Below, in pieces: positions 8,475 through 17,861 of a DNA stretch of 64,000 nucleotides (position 1 is the first letter of the stretch; every line of letters starts with the position of its first letter). The DNA comes from Gammaproteobacteria bacterium. GTDB lineage: Bacteria > Pseudomonadota > Gammaproteobacteria > DSM-19610. The position numbers and the translations under genes are program-made. The stretch lies in the NCBI GenBank assembly GCA_026197075.1, contig JAPHQV010000028.1:1-64000 (forward strand). The letters run 5' to 3'. The notes below the pieces were generated by a model. That model was given only the letters and a program-made list of their open reading frames with translations, made no database searches and was not told the origin of the DNA.

Positions 8475-8851
8475 GGTATGCCAATACATTGTTTTGAGGC
8501 GGGTAATCTGTCATGACATGTCGTATTCCTTGCGAACAGGCCATTTTTTGTAAGATATTTCGTCAGTTTGGAACAGGATCGTGACGGGGGCGATTTTAAG
8601 ATAATTCAGTATTAACAGTTAGATATGATATTGCCCCGAACAAAATCACGGAAAAATTTTCCTTGTCAGGGATTCCGACAGGTTCTGGCCCGGCCGACTG
8701 CGCGGTGCTGCATGCTCCGAACCCGGTGAAGGCAGGGCGCAAGCCCGCCACAAGGCTTCCCTTTTATACGAATTCCAGTAGAATGCGCCGTTTACCCGTG
8801 GCCCGAATCCGGGCCGGTTTGTTGTGGATTTTCGATAGAGGAAAGAATTTC
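8475..8851. other. AT-rich intergenic region upstream of rpsP and of the small RNA
   Basis: No convincing gene. This stretch would hold the enhancer region of the minus-strand sigma-54 promoter on one side and the leader of the rpsP operon on the other. It contains GACATGTC at 8515-8522 and a GGAAAA/TTTTCC palindrome near 8650-8662. A weak candidate -10 (TAGAAT, 8779-8784) has only a poor -35 match upstream. The rpsP leader is not a recognised riboswitch. Confidence 0.4.
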
Positions 8852-9100
8852 ATGGTGACCATTCGAATGACTCGGGGCGGCGCCAAGAAGCGGCCCTTTT
8901 ACCATCTGGTGGTGACCGACAGCCGTAACCGTCGCGATGGCCGCTACATCGAGCGTATTGGCTTCTTCAACCCCATTGCCACGGGCCAGGAAGAACGCCT
9001 GCGTATCGACGTGGAACGCGCTGAATACTGGATTGGCAAGGGCGCGCAGACCTCCGACCGGGTCGCGAGCCTGTTGAAGGAAAGCAAGAAGGCCGCTTGA
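8852..9100 (+). CDS. rpsP: 30S ribosomal protein S16
   Basis: 82-residue ribosomal protein of the small subunit. It begins with the family signature [18 protein letters not shown] and has the [22 protein letters not shown] segment typical of bacterial S16 split across residues about 20-41. The start at 8852 is supported by GAGGAAAG just upstream; longer upstream reading adds unrelated residues. It is the first gene of the conserved rpsP-rimM-trmD-rplS operon. Confidence 0.98.
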   Translation: MVTIRMTRGGAKKRPFYHLVVTDSRNRRDGRYIERIGFFNPIATGQEERLRIDVERAEYWIGKGAQTSDRVASLLKESKKAA

Positions 9101-9149
9101 CGGCCTGTTGTCCTGGTCGGCGCCTGATTCCGCGCTGTCCCCGGAGTCC

Positions 9150-9680
9150 ATGGTGACACAGGCAGACAAGGCGGAGACCCCCGATACCCGCGTGACGGTG
9201 GGGCGCATCACCGGGGTGTACGGTGTGAAGGGGTGGTTGCGTATCTACTCCTTTACCGAACCCCGCGCCAATATTCTGGAGTACAACCCCTGGCAGTTGC
9301 GACTGGCGGACGGTTGGCACAGCGTGGAATTGCTGGATGGCAAGGCCCATGGCAAGGGTGTCATCGCGCACCTGGCCGGTTGCGAGGATCGGGACCAGGC
9401 CGCACGCTGGGTGGATGTGGAAATCGCGGTGCGGCGTGAGCAATTGCCGGCCGTCGAGGCCGGGGAATTCTACTGGCGTGATCTCGTCGGCCTGCGGGTG
9501 ATCACCACCGCCGGCCAGGAACTGGGTGTAGTGGATCACCTGCTGGAAACGGGCGCCAATGATGTGCTGGTGGTCCAGGGTGAGCGTGAGCGCCTCATAC
9601 CCTATGCAATGGGTGAGGTGGTGACGGCGGTGGACCTGGAGGCCGGCGAGCTGCACGTGGACTGGGATCCCGAGTACTGA
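9150..9680 (+). CDS. rimM: ribosome maturation factor RimM
   Basis: 176-residue 30S assembly factor that binds S19 and helps mature the 3' domain of 16S rRNA. It has the N-terminal RimM domain ([22 protein letters not shown]) and a C-terminal PRC-barrel ([13 protein letters not shown]). The start at 9150 is chosen for a GGAG five bases upstream. A TTG at 9108 would give a slightly longer form. It lies 49 bp after rpsP and 4 bp before trmD, as expected for the operon. Confidence 0.96.
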   Translation: MVTQADKAETPDTRVTVGRITGVYGVKGWLRIYSFTEPRANILEYNPWQLRLADGWHSVELLDGKAHGKGVIAHLAGCEDRDQAARWVDVEIAVRREQLPAVEAGEFYWRDLVGLRVITTAGQELGVVDHLLETGANDVLVVQGERERLIPYAMGEVVTAVDLEAGELHVDWDPEY

Positions 9681-9684
9681 GCCC

Positions 9685-10422
9685 ATGCGCATCGATGTGG
9701 TCACCCTGTTTCCGGAGTTGGTGCAGACCCTGACGGAACACGGGATCCCGCGCCGGGCCGCCGAGCGGGGTCTGTTGCGACTGGAGACCTGGAATCCGCG
9801 CGATTACACCAGGGACCGGCATCGCACCGTGGATGACCGGCCCTACGGCGGCGGCCCCGGTATGGTGATGCGGGTAGAGCCCCTCCAGGCGGCGATCCAG
9901 GCGGCGCGCCAGGCGGACGTGGCGGCGCCGGTGATCTACCTGTCGCCCCAGGGGCGACGGCTGGACCAGGCCGGAGTGCGTGAGTTGGCCCGGCGGCCCC
10001 GGTTGATCCTGGTGGCCGGTCGCTACGAGGGCGTCGACGAACGCCTCATCGAGGCCGAGGTCGACGAGGAATGGTCCATCGGCGACTATGTGCTGAGCGG
10101 CGGTGAGCTGGCGGCCATGGTACTGGCGGACGCGGTGACACGGTTGTTACCCGGCGCGCTGGGTGACGCGGATTCCGCTGGGCAGGACTCTTTCATGGAA
10201 GGCCTGCTGGACTATCCGCACTACACGCGTCCGGAAGAGATCGCCGGCCGGCGGGTACCGGAGGTGCTGCTCGGTGGCAACCATGCCGAGATCGAGCGCT
10301 GGCGACGCCAGCAGGCCTTGGGCAGGACCCGGGAACGACGCCCGGACCTGCTGGAGCTGCTGGAGCTGGACGAGGAACAACAGGCACTGCTGGCGGAATA
10401 CCTTCGCCAGCGGTCGAAGTGA
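9685..10422 (+). CDS. trmD: tRNA (guanine(37)-N1)-methyltransferase TrmD
   Basis: SPOUT-class enzyme that methylates G37 of tRNAs and so prevents +1 frameshifting. The 245-residue protein starts [13 protein letters not shown] and contains the [12 protein letters not shown] segment, the [12 protein letters not shown] segment and the trefoil-knot SAM-binding region [16 protein letters not shown]. The C-terminal helical domain is complete. Third gene of the rpsP operon, 4 bp after rimM and 75 bp before rplS. Confidence 0.98.
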   Translation: MRIDVVTLFPELVQTLTEHGIPRRAAERGLLRLETWNPRDYTRDRHRTVDDRPYGGGPGMVMRVEPLQAAIQAARQADVAAPVIYLSPQGRRLDQAGVRELARRPRLILVAGRYEGVDERLIEAEVDEEWSIGDYVLSGGELAAMVLADAVTRLLPGALGDADSAGQDSFMEGLLDYPHYTRPEEIAGRRVPEVLLGGNHAEIERWRRQQALGRTRERRPDLLELLELDEEQQALLAEYLRQRSK

Positions 10423-10497
10423 GTGGCCCGGAATACCGGGTCAGGCGTTGGCGAAGTTTAATTTACAATCTGGATTTACCGTTGTGGGGATCGAACC

Positions 10498-10842
10498 ATG
10501 AGCAACATCATCAAAGAACTGGAACAGGAACAGCTGAAGACGGACATACCGGATTTCGGTCCCGGCGACACCGTGGTCGTGCAGGTGAAGGTGGTGGAAG
10601 GCAGCCGCGAACGTCTGCAGGCCTTCGAGGGCATCGTCATCGCCAAGCGCAATCGCGGCATCAACTCCGCCTTTACGGTGCGCAAGATTTCCCATGGGGA
10701 AGGCGTGGAACGTGTGTTCCAGACCCACAGCCCGGTGGTGCAGGGAATCCAGGTGAAGCGTCGTGGCGACGTGCGTCGTGCCAAGCTGTACTACCTGCGC
10801 GACCTGTCCGGCAAGGCCGCCCGTATCAAGGAAAAGATCTAA
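10498..10842 (+). CDS. rplS: 50S ribosomal protein L19
   Basis: 114-residue large-subunit protein located at the subunit interface. It carries the family segments [39 protein letters not shown] and [13 protein letters not shown], and has normal length. Last gene of the rpsP operon. It is followed by a strong terminator at 10953-10987. Confidence 0.98.
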   Translation: MSNIIKELEQEQLKTDIPDFGPGDTVVVQVKVVEGSRERLQAFEGIVIAKRNRGINSAFTVRKISHGEGVERVFQTHSPVVQGIQVKRRGDVRRAKLYYLRDLSGKAARIKEKI

Positions 10843-10896
10843 TTCCTTTCTCGTCGTTGCGGCGGATGCCGTAACCGGGGCGGATGGGGAGCATGG

Positions 10897-10917
10897 ATGC
10901 CGGCCTTGCGCCGGCAT
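10897..10917. repeat. REP-like intergenic palindrome
   Basis: ATGCCGGC (10897-10904) and GCCGGCAT (10910-10917) form perfect 8-bp arms around CTTGC, followed by GAC. It lies between rplS and its terminator. The form resembles the palindrome at 21892-21911, suggesting a dispersed intergenic family. Copy number in the genome cannot be judged here. Confidence 0.5.
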
Positions 10918-10952
10918 GACAACCGACCCGCGATCTCCAGATCGCTGCAAGA

Positions 10953-10987
10953 GGGGCCCCCGGCAACGGGGAGCCCCTTTTGTCTTT
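10953..10987 (+). terminator. Rho-independent terminator of the rpsP-rplS operon
   Basis: GGGGC plus CCCCG form a long GC stem with CGGGG and GCCCC around a GCAA tetraloop, with a single bulged A. The stem is followed by TTTTGTCTTT. It stands 110 bp after the rplS stop. Confidence 0.88.
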
Positions 10988-11054
10988 GCGGAAGGGCACT
11001 CCCGCTGTGCGCGGCTGCTACAATGGCGGCTGCGATCCGCCGGGAGCAACGCCC

Positions 11055-12854
11055 TTGCCCGTCATCACTGTCATTACACCGCTGAGGAATCTGCTGCTCA
11101 TCCTGCTGTTCGGCGTGCTGTCGGCACGGCCAGTGGCGGCTGTCGAAGATGCCCTCGGCCTGTCGGAACTGGCCATGCTGGCACGGGTCGGCGCCCCGCA
11201 ACTGGCACTGCGGCACCTGGATGCCCAGCAGCCTGTCTATGCGGAGGATCCCGTCACCTGGATGAGCCTCGAGCGGGAGCGCGTCTACCTGCTGCGGACC
11301 CTGGGAGACGTGGATGCGGTGATCGAACGGCTCGCGGCACTGCCGCCGGATGTGTCCGTGGATTTCCGTCGCTGGGCCCATACCGAGTGGGCTTCCGCCT
11401 TGCTGGAACAACAGCGCCCCGGTGAAGCCCTGGGGGTATTGCGCGACCTGCTGTGGAATGCGGCCGACGCGCAGATGGATACCCTCATGCGCTGGCGGCG
11501 CATGGTGATCCAGGCCTATCTGCTGGATGCCGAGCTGGAGGATGCCCGCAGCGCGCTGGTGCGCTACCAGCAGGATTTCGGTGCCGGTGGCCGGGAATGG
11601 AATCAACTGCGCCTGCGGGTGCTGCTGCAGACGCAGCGGTACGAGGAAATGCTGGCCCTGCCCACGGAAACCGAGGACGCGATGGACACGGTATTACGGC
11701 TGGCGGCCCGCTTGCGCAGCGGGAAGCAGGCGGCCGAGGAAGTGCACCAGGCGGCACGCCAGATCGCGCTGGCCCCGGATACCGCCCCGGCAGCCCGTGC
11801 CCTGGCCTGGCAGCTGGCGGTGGAGGCGGCGCGGGGCCTGCCACCGTTGCAGTATATCGACACCCTGGAACAGGCCCTGGCGCTGCCACGTGAGGCGCAG
11901 CCGGAGTGGGTGTTGTTCGAGGTGACGGGCGATCTGCTATGGGATGCCTGGTTGGCCCATGGCCGCAAGCTGGGCAACCAGGAGCAGCGCCTGCTGGGCG
12001 CCGACGATGACTGGTATTTCCCGGCCACCGAGGCACTGGAAACGGATCCGCTGCGGGCACGGGTCCTGTTCAGCGTGCTCAGCGCCCATGGCAGCACCCC
12101 GGAACGCCGCGAACTGGCGCACGAGTACCTGGTGTCCCTGCTCGTGGCCCTGCCACGGGGAGAGCAGCTGGTGCAGCGGCTGTACCTGGACTCGCGCCGC
12201 TTCGAGGACAGCGACCGGCTGCCCGGGGTGATCCGCTATCGACTGATCGACGCGGCGTTGGAGGGCGGCGACCTGCGGCTCGCTTCGCGACTGATGCAGG
12301 ATATGGCGCAACCACCGCCCGGGGCCGATGCGATGGAATGGGGGCTGCGGCGGGCGCGGGTGGCCATCCACACGGGCCAGGCGGAACAGGGGGCGGCCAT
12401 GCTGGCCAGTCTGCTGGGGGACGAACGCCCACTGGCTGACGAGCAGCTGGACCGCTGGGTGCAGGTGGTGTTCGACCTGCAGACGGTGACGGCCCACGCG
12501 CAGGCCATTGACCTGTTCGAGCGCCTGCTGCTACGGGAAATGCCCACACAGCGCACGCGTGAGATACTGTTCTGGCAGGCCGATTCCTGGCAGGCACTGG
12601 GCAAACCGGCGCGGGCCGCCTATCTTTACCTGCAGTCGGCCACGCTGACCGATCCTTCCGCCATGGATCCCTGGGCGCAGACGGCCCGTTACCATGCCGC
12701 CCAGTCCCTGGCCGAGGCCGGTCTGCTGGAGGATGCGCGACGCGTCTACCAGACCCTGCTCAACGCCACCCGCGAGCCGGGGCGGCGGGCCATGCTGCTC
12801 AACGAGATCCAGCGGCTGCAATTGCGAGCCGCGGCACGGGAGGTGCGTTCATGA
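11055..12854 (+). CDS. exported TPR-like repeat protein of unknown function
   Basis: 599-residue protein beginning at a TTG with GGGAG about ten bases upstream. The N-terminus (LRNLLLILLFGVLSARPVAA) is a clear signal peptide with cleavage near AVAAVE/PVAA, so the protein is periplasmic or outer-membrane associated. The rest is alpha-helical and rich in Ala, Leu, Arg and Glu with irregular TPR-like pairs (ARAAYLYLQSATLTDPSAMD, QSLAEAGLLEDARRVYQTLL at the C-terminus). No catalytic motif is seen. Its stop overlaps ogt by 4 bp, implying cotranscription, though no functional link to DNA repair is evident. An upstream TTG at 10980 would start inside the terminator and is rejected. Confidence 0.7.
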   Translation: MPVITVITPLRNLLLILLFGVLSARPVAAVEDALGLSELAMLARVGAPQLALRHLDAQQPVYAEDPVTWMSLERERVYLLRTLGDVDAVIERLAALPPDVSVDFRRWAHTEWASALLEQQRPGEALGVLRDLLWNAADAQMDTLMRWRRMVIQAYLLDAELEDARSALVRYQQDFGAGGREWNQLRLRVLLQTQRYEEMLALPTETEDAMDTVLRLAARLRSGKQAAEEVHQAARQIALAPDTAPAARALAWQLAVEAARGLPPLQYIDTLEQALALPREAQPEWVLFEVTGDLLWDAWLAHGRKLGNQEQRLLGADDDWYFPATEALETDPLRARVLFSVLSAHGSTPERRELAHEYLVSLLVALPRGEQLVQRLYLDSRRFEDSDRLPGVIRYRLIDAALEGGDLRLASRLMQDMAQPPPGADAMEWGLRRARVAIHTGQAEQGAAMLASLLGDERPLADEQLDRWVQVVFDLQTVTAHAQAIDLFERLLLREMPTQRTREILFWQADSWQALGKPARAAYLYLQSATLTDPSAMDPWAQTARYHAAQSLAEAGLLEDARRVYQTLLNATREPGRRAMLLNEIQRLQLRAAAREVRS

Positions 12855-13348
12855 AAGAGGATGCCTTTGACCTGGTCCTGCCCACCCCGCTGGGGCGCCT
12901 GGGGGTGCACATGGCGGGAGAACGACTGCGCGCCATCGAGTACCTGGGCAAGGACGTACTGTTGAAGCCGGGACGCAGCATGGCCAGCCGGCGCGTGGCG
13001 AGCCTGCTGGAGCATTATTTTCACGATGGCCGCGCCGCACTGGAATTGCCGCCCCTGCTGCTGGAAGGGACCCCCTTCCAGCAACGGGTCTGGCAGGCGC
13101 TGTGTGCCATTCCGCCTGGCACGACCCTGACCTATGGAGCCCTGGCCGCACGCCTCGGCAGTGGCGCGCGGGCCATTGGCGGCGCCTGCCGGGAAAACCC
13201 CATCCCCATCCTCGTGCCCTGCCACCGGGTGGTGGGCAAGACCGGTGGCGGCGGCTATTCCGGCCACACCCAGGGACCGATGATGGCGCGCAAATACTGG
13301 CTGCTGGCCCACGAGGGCGCGGTGGAACACCTGCCCGTCGCGCTGTGA
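12851..13348 (+). CDS. ogt: methylated-DNA--protein-cysteine methyltransferase
   Basis: 165-residue suicide repair protein that removes O6-alkyl groups from guanine in DNA. The C-terminal ATase domain has TPFQQRVWQAL, the IPPGTTLTYGALA helix-turn-helix region and the active-site PCHR motif with cysteine 124, followed by GGYSGH. The N-terminal domain is short, as in Ogt rather than Ada. The ATG overlaps the stop of the TPR-like gene. No Ada regulator is seen nearby. Confidence 0.95.
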   Translation: MKEDAFDLVLPTPLGRLGVHMAGERLRAIEYLGKDVLLKPGRSMASRRVASLLEHYFHDGRAALELPPLLLEGTPFQQRVWQALCAIPPGTTLTYGALAARLGSGARAIGGACRENPIPILVPCHRVVGKTGGGGYSGHTQGPMMARKYWLLAHEGAVEHLPVAL

Positions 13349-13379
13349 GCGGGGCTGGTGATTTTTTCCCGTTCGGATC

Positions 13380-13409
13380 CTTGAAAAGCACGTGCCGGGC
13401 CCTCACCTA
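13380..13409 (+). promoter_or_regulatory. candidate heat-shock (sigma-32) promoter of htpG
   Basis: CTTGAAA (13380-13386) matches the sigma-32 -35 box exactly. After 13 bp follows CCCTCACCTA (13400-13409), a partial match to the CCCCAT-type -10. Its place 44 bp upstream of the htpG start supports the call. Confidence 0.5.
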
Positions 13410-13452
13410 GAAACCACATTCCGTTTTGTGAACCAACAGGTGAGTTCGACCC

Positions 13453-15351
13453 ATGACCATCGAAGCCCATAAGGAAACCCTCGAGTTTCAGACCGAAGTA
13501 CGCCAGCTGCTCAAGCTGATGATCCACTCCTTGTATTCCAACAAGGAGATCTTCCTGCGCGAATTGGTCTCCAACGCCTCTGATGCCTGCGACAAGCTGC
13601 GCTTCGAGGCCCTGGGTGATGATGCCCTGTATGAAGGTGACCAGGGTACGGAGATCCGCGTCGATATCGACAAGGAGGCCCGCACCATCACCCTCCACGA
13701 CAAGGGCATCGGCATGAGCCGCCAGGAGGTGGTGGACAATATCGGTACCATCGCCAAGTCCGGCACCCGCCAGTTCTTCGAATCCCTGACCGGTGACCAG
13801 GGCAAGGACAGCAAACTCATCGGCCAGTTCGGTGTAGGTTTCTATTCCGCCTTCATCGTGGCCGACAAGGTCACCCTCGTGACCCGACGCGCCGGTCTGG
13901 GCGCGGAACATGGTGTGCGCTGGGAATCGGACGGCGCGGGCAGCTACAGTCTCGAGACGGTGGAGAAGGCCACGCGTGGCACCAGCGTCACCCTGCACCT
14001 GCGCGAGGGCGAGGACGAGTTCCTCGAACCCTACCGTGTGCGTTCCATCATCACCCGCTATTCCGACCACATATCCCTGCCCATCCAGATGAAATCCACG
14101 GACGCGGACAAGGCGGACGAGTACGAAACCGTCAACAAGGCCTCGGCCCTGTGGGCGCGACCCAAGCGCGACATCAGTGACGAAGAGTACAAGGAGTTCT
14201 ACAAGCACGTGGGCCACGACTTCGAGGAGCCGCTGGCCTGGACCCACAACCATGTGGAAGGTACCCAGGAATACACCACCCTGTTCTATATCCCCAAGCG
14301 GGCGCCTTTCGACCTCTGGGATCGTGAACGCCGCCACGGTATCAAGCTATATGTGCGTCGCGTGTTCATCATGGACGATGCCGAACAGCTGATGCCCCAG
14401 TACCTGCGCTTCGTGCGTGGCGTAGTGGATTCGGACGACCTGCCCTTGAATGTGTCGCGCGAGATTCTGCAGCACAACAAGGTCATCGATACCATTCGTG
14501 GCGCCTCGGTGAAGAAGGTGCTGGGCTTGCTGGAAACCATGGCGAAGGACGAACCGGAGCAGTACCGCGAGTTCTGGCGGGAGTTCGGCCGCGTGTTGAA
14601 GGAAGGTCCGGGCGAGGACTTCGGTAATCGCGAGCGTATCGCCGGGCTGCTGCGTTTCGCCAGTACCCATGCGGACAACGAAGAGCAAAACGTCTCTTTG
14701 CAGGACTATATCGGGCGCATGAAGGAGGATCAGGACAAGATCTATTATGTCACCGCCGACAGCTTCGCCGCCGCGCGGAACAGCCCCCACCTGGAGGTGT
14801 TCCGCAAGCACGGCATCGAGGTGCTGCTGCTGTCCGACCGGGTGGACGACTGGATGATCTCGCACCTGAACGAATTCGACGGCAAGCCGCTGGTATCCAT
14901 CGCCAAGGGCGACCTGGACCTGGGCAAGCTGGAAGATGAACAGGAAAAGGAAAAGGTGGAAAAGGCCGCCGACGAATTCAAGGATGTGCTGGAACGCATG
15001 CAGACGGCATTGGGTGACAAGGTGAAAGAGGTGCGTGTGAGTCACCGCCTGACCCGCTCACCTTCCTGCCTGGTGCTGGAAGAACATGACATGGCCATGC
15101 ATATGCAGAAGATCCTGCAGCAGGCCGGTCACAGTCTCCCGGTGAGCAAGCCGATCCTGGAGATCAATCCCGGTCATGCCCTGGTCCAGCGTTTGAAGGC
15201 GGAAGGCGATGAGGAACGCTTCAGTGACTGGAGTCATGTGCTGTTCGACCAGGCCATGCTCAGTGAGGGTGGGCAGCTGGAGGATCCCGCCACCTTCGTA
15301 CGGCGTCTCAATGATCTGCTGGTGACGCTGGGGGGATCAACCCCGTCTTGA
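13453..15351 (+). CDS. htpG: molecular chaperone HtpG (Hsp90)
   Basis: 632-residue cytoplasmic Hsp90. The N-terminal GHKL ATPase domain has the N-box ([16 protein letters not shown]), DKGIGM, and [11 protein letters not shown]. The middle domain includes the conserved DLPLNVSRE motif, and the C-terminal dimerisation domain is complete. The eukaryote-type charged linker is absent, as in bacteria. The preceding CTTGAAA box suggests heat-shock control. Its stop overlaps the TTG start of hslR, another heat-shock gene, so both are likely in one operon. Confidence 0.98.
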   Translation: MTIEAHKETLEFQTEVRQLLKLMIHSLYSNKEIFLRELVSNASDACDKLRFEALGDDALYEGDQGTEIRVDIDKEARTITLHDKGIGMSRQEVVDNIGTIAKSGTRQFFESLTGDQGKDSKLIGQFGVGFYSAFIVADKVTLVTRRAGLGAEHGVRWESDGAGSYSLETVEKATRGTSVTLHLREGEDEFLEPYRVRSIITRYSDHISLPIQMKSTDADKADEYETVNKASALWARPKRDISDEEYKEFYKHVGHDFEEPLAWTHNHVEGTQEYTTLFYIPKRAPFDLWDRERRHGIKLYVRRVFIMDDAEQLMPQYLRFVRGVVDSDDLPLNVSREILQHNKVIDTIRGASVKKVLGLLETMAKDEPEQYREFWREFGRVLKEGPGEDFGNRERIAGLLRFASTHADNEEQNVSLQDYIGRMKEDQDKIYYVTADSFAAARNSPHLEVFRKHGIEVLLLSDRVDDWMISHLNEFDGKPLVSIAKGDLDLGKLEDEQEKEKVEKAADEFKDVLERMQTALGDKVKEVRVSHRLTRSPSCLVLEEHDMAMHMQKILQQAGHSLPVSKPILEINPGHALVQRLKAEGDEERFSDWSHVLFDQAMLSEGGQLEDPATFVRRLNDLLVTLGGSTPS

Positions 15352-15740
15352 GTGATACCGCGGCAGAACGGGTGCGGCTGGACAAGTGGCTGTGGGCGGC
15401 GCGTTTCTTCAAGACCCGGTCCCTGGCCGCGGAGGCCATTCAGGGTGGCAAGGTGCACCTCAACGGCGCACGGGTGAAGCCGGCGCGGATGCTCCAGGCG
15501 GGGGACAGCCTGGAGATCCACAAGGGTACGGAGTGCTTCGTGGTGGTGGTGGAGGCACTGGGGGAACGACGCGGTTCCGCCACCGTGGCGCGCACCCTGT
15601 ACCGGGAGACCGATGAAAGCATCCTGGCGCGGGACTTGCGGCGCGAGCAGGAACGCCTGCAGGCGGCGGGCCTGAGTCAGCCCGCGCAGCGCCCGGACAA
15701 GAAACAGCGCCGCCAGTTGCGGCGGTTGAAGGATGGTTGA
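15348..15740 (+). CDS. hslR: ribosome-associated heat shock protein Hsp15
   Basis: 130-residue S4-domain RNA-binding protein that recycles free 50S subunits carrying nascent chains in E. coli. The S4 domain occupies about residues 7-70 ([24 protein letters not shown] in its first part, then [14 protein letters not shown]). The C-terminal tail is basic ([16 protein letters not shown]). The TTG start at 15348 overlaps the htpG stop, consistent with translational coupling. Pairing with htpG fits a heat-shock operon. Confidence 0.92.
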   Translation: MSDTAAERVRLDKWLWAARFFKTRSLAAEAIQGGKVHLNGARVKPARMLQAGDSLEIHKGTECFVVVVEALGERRGSATVARTLYRETDESILARDLRREQERLQAAGLSQPAQRPDKKQRRQLRRLKDG

Positions 15741-15746
15741 GGTGCA

Positions 15747-15771
15747 GGGGACAGACTTGAAGTCTGTCCCC
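15747..15771. terminator. palindrome between convergent genes, probable bidirectional terminator
   Basis: GGGGACAGACTT and AAGTCTGTCCCC are perfect 12-bp arms around a single G (effective loop larger). It fills the 39-bp gap between the convergent hslR and receiver genes. T-runs are short (CTCT), so termination strength is uncertain. Similar GGGGACAGACTT hairpins are common intergenic repeats in proteobacteria, so it may also be a mobile repeat. Confidence 0.6.
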
Positions 15772-15779
15772 TCTACGAG

Positions 15780-16466
15780 CTAGCAATAGGCCGCGCGTAG
15801 CGGCTCGTCGTAGTGGGCGATCAGGGCCCAGAGAATGGGGATCATGGGATCGCTGTCGGCGGCGGTATTGAGCACCAGGGGCAGGTTGGCCGGCCGGGAT
15901 TCCAGCAATTGCAGGGCGTGGTCATGCAGTGACTCGCCGCTGTCCATATTGATCAGCGCCAGGTCGTAATCGCCGCGCAGCAGGGCCAGCTCCGTCTCCT
16001 GGGCATTCCGGGTGCGAACCAGTCGTGCCTGGTGACCCAGGGTGTCCTGCACCAGCCGGGCTTGCTCATCATCGTCGTCCACCTGGAGTACCCGTGGACG
16101 CCGTCCGGCGGCCTGTTGACTGGCCTGTTTGAGGGCGAACACCAGGCGCGCCTGGTTGGCGGTCTTGTCGAGCCAGTCCGGTGCCTGGCGCGGTTGCCGG
16201 AGCTTGCGCTGGCGCGTGGTCAGGACCATCAGGGGCAAATCCGCGTACTGGCGGCGGATGTCCAGGGCCAGGGAAATTCCGTCCTGGTCGGGCAGCAGTA
16301 AATCGATGGCCACGCCATCGTAGAACTGGCGTCGCAGCAGCTGGCGCGCCTCCACCACATTGCCGGCCAGTTCCACCTGGATACCGGCACGGCGTAGCTG
16401 GGTGGCCAGGGGATGTTGTCCATCATGGGAGGCTTCGCATAGCAGGATGCAGGGTGTACAGCTCAT
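15780..16466 (-). CDS. stand-alone tandem receiver-domain protein
   Basis: 228-residue protein made of two CheY-like receiver domains with no output domain. Domain 1 (about 1-112) keeps the likely phosphoacceptor Asp55 in IDLLLPDQDG and the conserved lysine 101, but its acidic pocket is atypical (LLCEASHD). Domain 2 (about 124-228) has a strong acidic pocket (QVDDDDEQ), yet the phosphoacceptor position is Asn173 (LALINMD), so it is probably a pseudo-receiver. No histidine kinase is adjacent. It is divergent from the MoxR-type ATPase at 16803, with 336 bp between. A phosphate sink or protein adaptor role is possible. Confidence 0.75.
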   Translation of the reverse strand: MSCTPCILLCEASHDGQHPLATQLRRAGIQVELAGNVVEARQLLRRQFYDGVAIDLLLPDQDGISLALDIRRQYADLPLMVLTTRQRKLRQPRQAPDWLDKTANQARLVFALKQASQQAAGRRPRVLQVDDDDEQARLVQDTLGHQARLVRTRNAQETELALLRGDYDLALINMDSGESLHDHALQLLESRPANLPLVLNTAADSDPMIPILWALIAHYDEPLRAAYC

Positions 16467-16802
16467 TCTCGGCCCTTTGTCGAGGTAACAGGTATGGCGT
16501 GAGCATTTTTGGACATCTCACCCATGATGCTTTCGCGCGGTGTGGTCCCGCGTCACATGCCCAGGGATAACGGCCTGGCGGCGGTTTTTTTTAGGACCGG
16601 TTTACCGGCCAGGATGCATTTGCGCCACGGCACCGTGCCGGCTTCTCACGGGCACCCCTGCAATCGCCGTGGGAATATGCATTTTCTTAGGGAAATGCGT
16701 AACATGGGCGGCTATTGCGGTCAGCTCCCGGTGCCTGGGTGCGGCCTGCCAGCCAGGTCCGCAGAGACCTGTTTCTTTTCGACCAGACGTGGTGAACGAC
16801 GC
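16467..16802. other. divergent intergenic region
   Basis: 336 bp between the receiver gene and the MoxR-type ATPase. No gene seen; an in-frame extension of the ATPase through it is cysteine/arginine-rich and unlike the family. It holds a CGGCAC-C-GTGCCG palindrome near 16628-16640, a GCATTTTC/GGAAATGC inverted repeat at 16679-16698 (one mismatch) that could be an operator, and a T8 tract near 16585-16592. It does not match the c-di-GMP riboswitch consensus. Confidence 0.4.
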
Positions 16803-17849
16803 ATGCGCCCCTCCCAATTGATCACCGTTTTGCACCGTGAATTCGAAAGTACCGATACCGGCCACCACACGCCGGTGATGTTGTGGGGGCCACCCGGGGT
16901 GGGGAAGTCCCAGATGGTGGCTCAGGTGGCCGCGGACCATGACGTGCCGGTGATCGACATCCGCCTGTCCCAGATGGAGCCCAGTGACCTGCGCGGCATC
17001 CCGTTCCGGGTGGGTGATCATGTGGAGTGGGCGGTGCCGGCCATGTTGCCCGATGCCGCTCGCCATGGTCTGCGCGGCATTCTGTTCCTGGACGAGATCA
17101 CCTCGGTGCCGCCCAGTGTGTCGGCCGCTGCCTACCAGCTGATCCTCGACCGTCGCCTGGGCGCCTACGAGGTGCCCGAGGGCTGGGCCATTTTCGCCGC
17201 CGGCAACCGTCAGGGTGACCGCGGCGTGACCTACACCATGCCGGCGCCCCTGGCCAACCGTTTCTCCCATTTCGAACTGGACGTGAACCTGGACGACTGG
17301 GTGGCCTGGGCCTATGCGCACGGGATCGACGAACGCCTGATCGGTTTCCTGCGTTTCCGTCCCGAGCTGCTGTTCGAGTTCGATCCGGCCCACAACCCGG
17401 TGGCCTTCCCGTCGCCGCGTTCCTGGGAATTCGCCCACCGGGCCCTGCACAAGTTCGGTGACAACAACGAGCTCATGGTGGGCGCACTGCAGGCCTGCGT
17501 GGGCCCGGCCGCCGGGGTCGAGCTGGCCGCCTTCGTGGACAACCTGGACCAGTTGCCGGACATCGATGCCATCCTGCGCGGCGAACAGGTGTCCGTGCCG
17601 CGTGAGACCGACCTGCAGTACGCAGTGGCGTCGGCCCTGGTGGCGCGTGCCATTCGTGTCAAGGACACGCCGGAGGCCCAGGAGGGCTGGGGCCGCATCC
17701 TCGATTACGCCGGACGTTTCCCGCAGCGGGAAATGGGGGTCATGCTGGTGTCCGACATGCACCGTGCCGTGGGCCAGGACCTGTTCGGCGTGCCCCAGTT
17801 CTCGGTCTGGGCCAAGGCCGTGGCCGATGTGATGTTGTTCGACATGTAG
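16803..17849 (+). CDS. MoxR-family AAA+ ATPase
   Basis: 348-residue AAA+ ATPase. Walker A GPPGVGKS lies at 29-36, Walker B GILFLDEI at about 92-99, sensor-1 FAAGNRQGD follows, and a helical lid completes the protein. MoxR-type ATPases act as chaperones that load metals or remodel partners together with vWA proteins. The very next gene, 12 bp downstream, encodes such a partner, so they form a two-gene module. The start at 16803 is chosen because the conserved domain begins there. Confidence 0.88.
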   Translation: MRPSQLITVLHREFESTDTGHHTPVMLWGPPGVGKSQMVAQVAADHDVPVIDIRLSQMEPSDLRGIPFRVGDHVEWAVPAMLPDAARHGLRGILFLDEITSVPPSVSAAAYQLILDRRLGAYEVPEGWAIFAAGNRQGDRGVTYTMPAPLANRFSHFELDVNLDDWVAWAYAHGIDERLIGFLRFRPELLFEFDPAHNPVAFPSPRSWEFAHRALHKFGDNNELMVGALQACVGPAAGVELAAFVDNLDQLPDIDAILRGEQVSVPRETDLQYAVASALVARAIRVKDTPEAQEGWGRILDYAGRFPQREMGVMLVSDMHRAVGQDLFGVPQFSVWAKAVADVMLFDM

Positions 17850-17861
17850 GCCCGCCGGGCG

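Noticed and set aside
16509-16802. 98-residue N-terminal extension of the MoxR ATPase
   Set aside because: Cys/Arg-rich, unlike the family, and the conserved domain starts at 16803.
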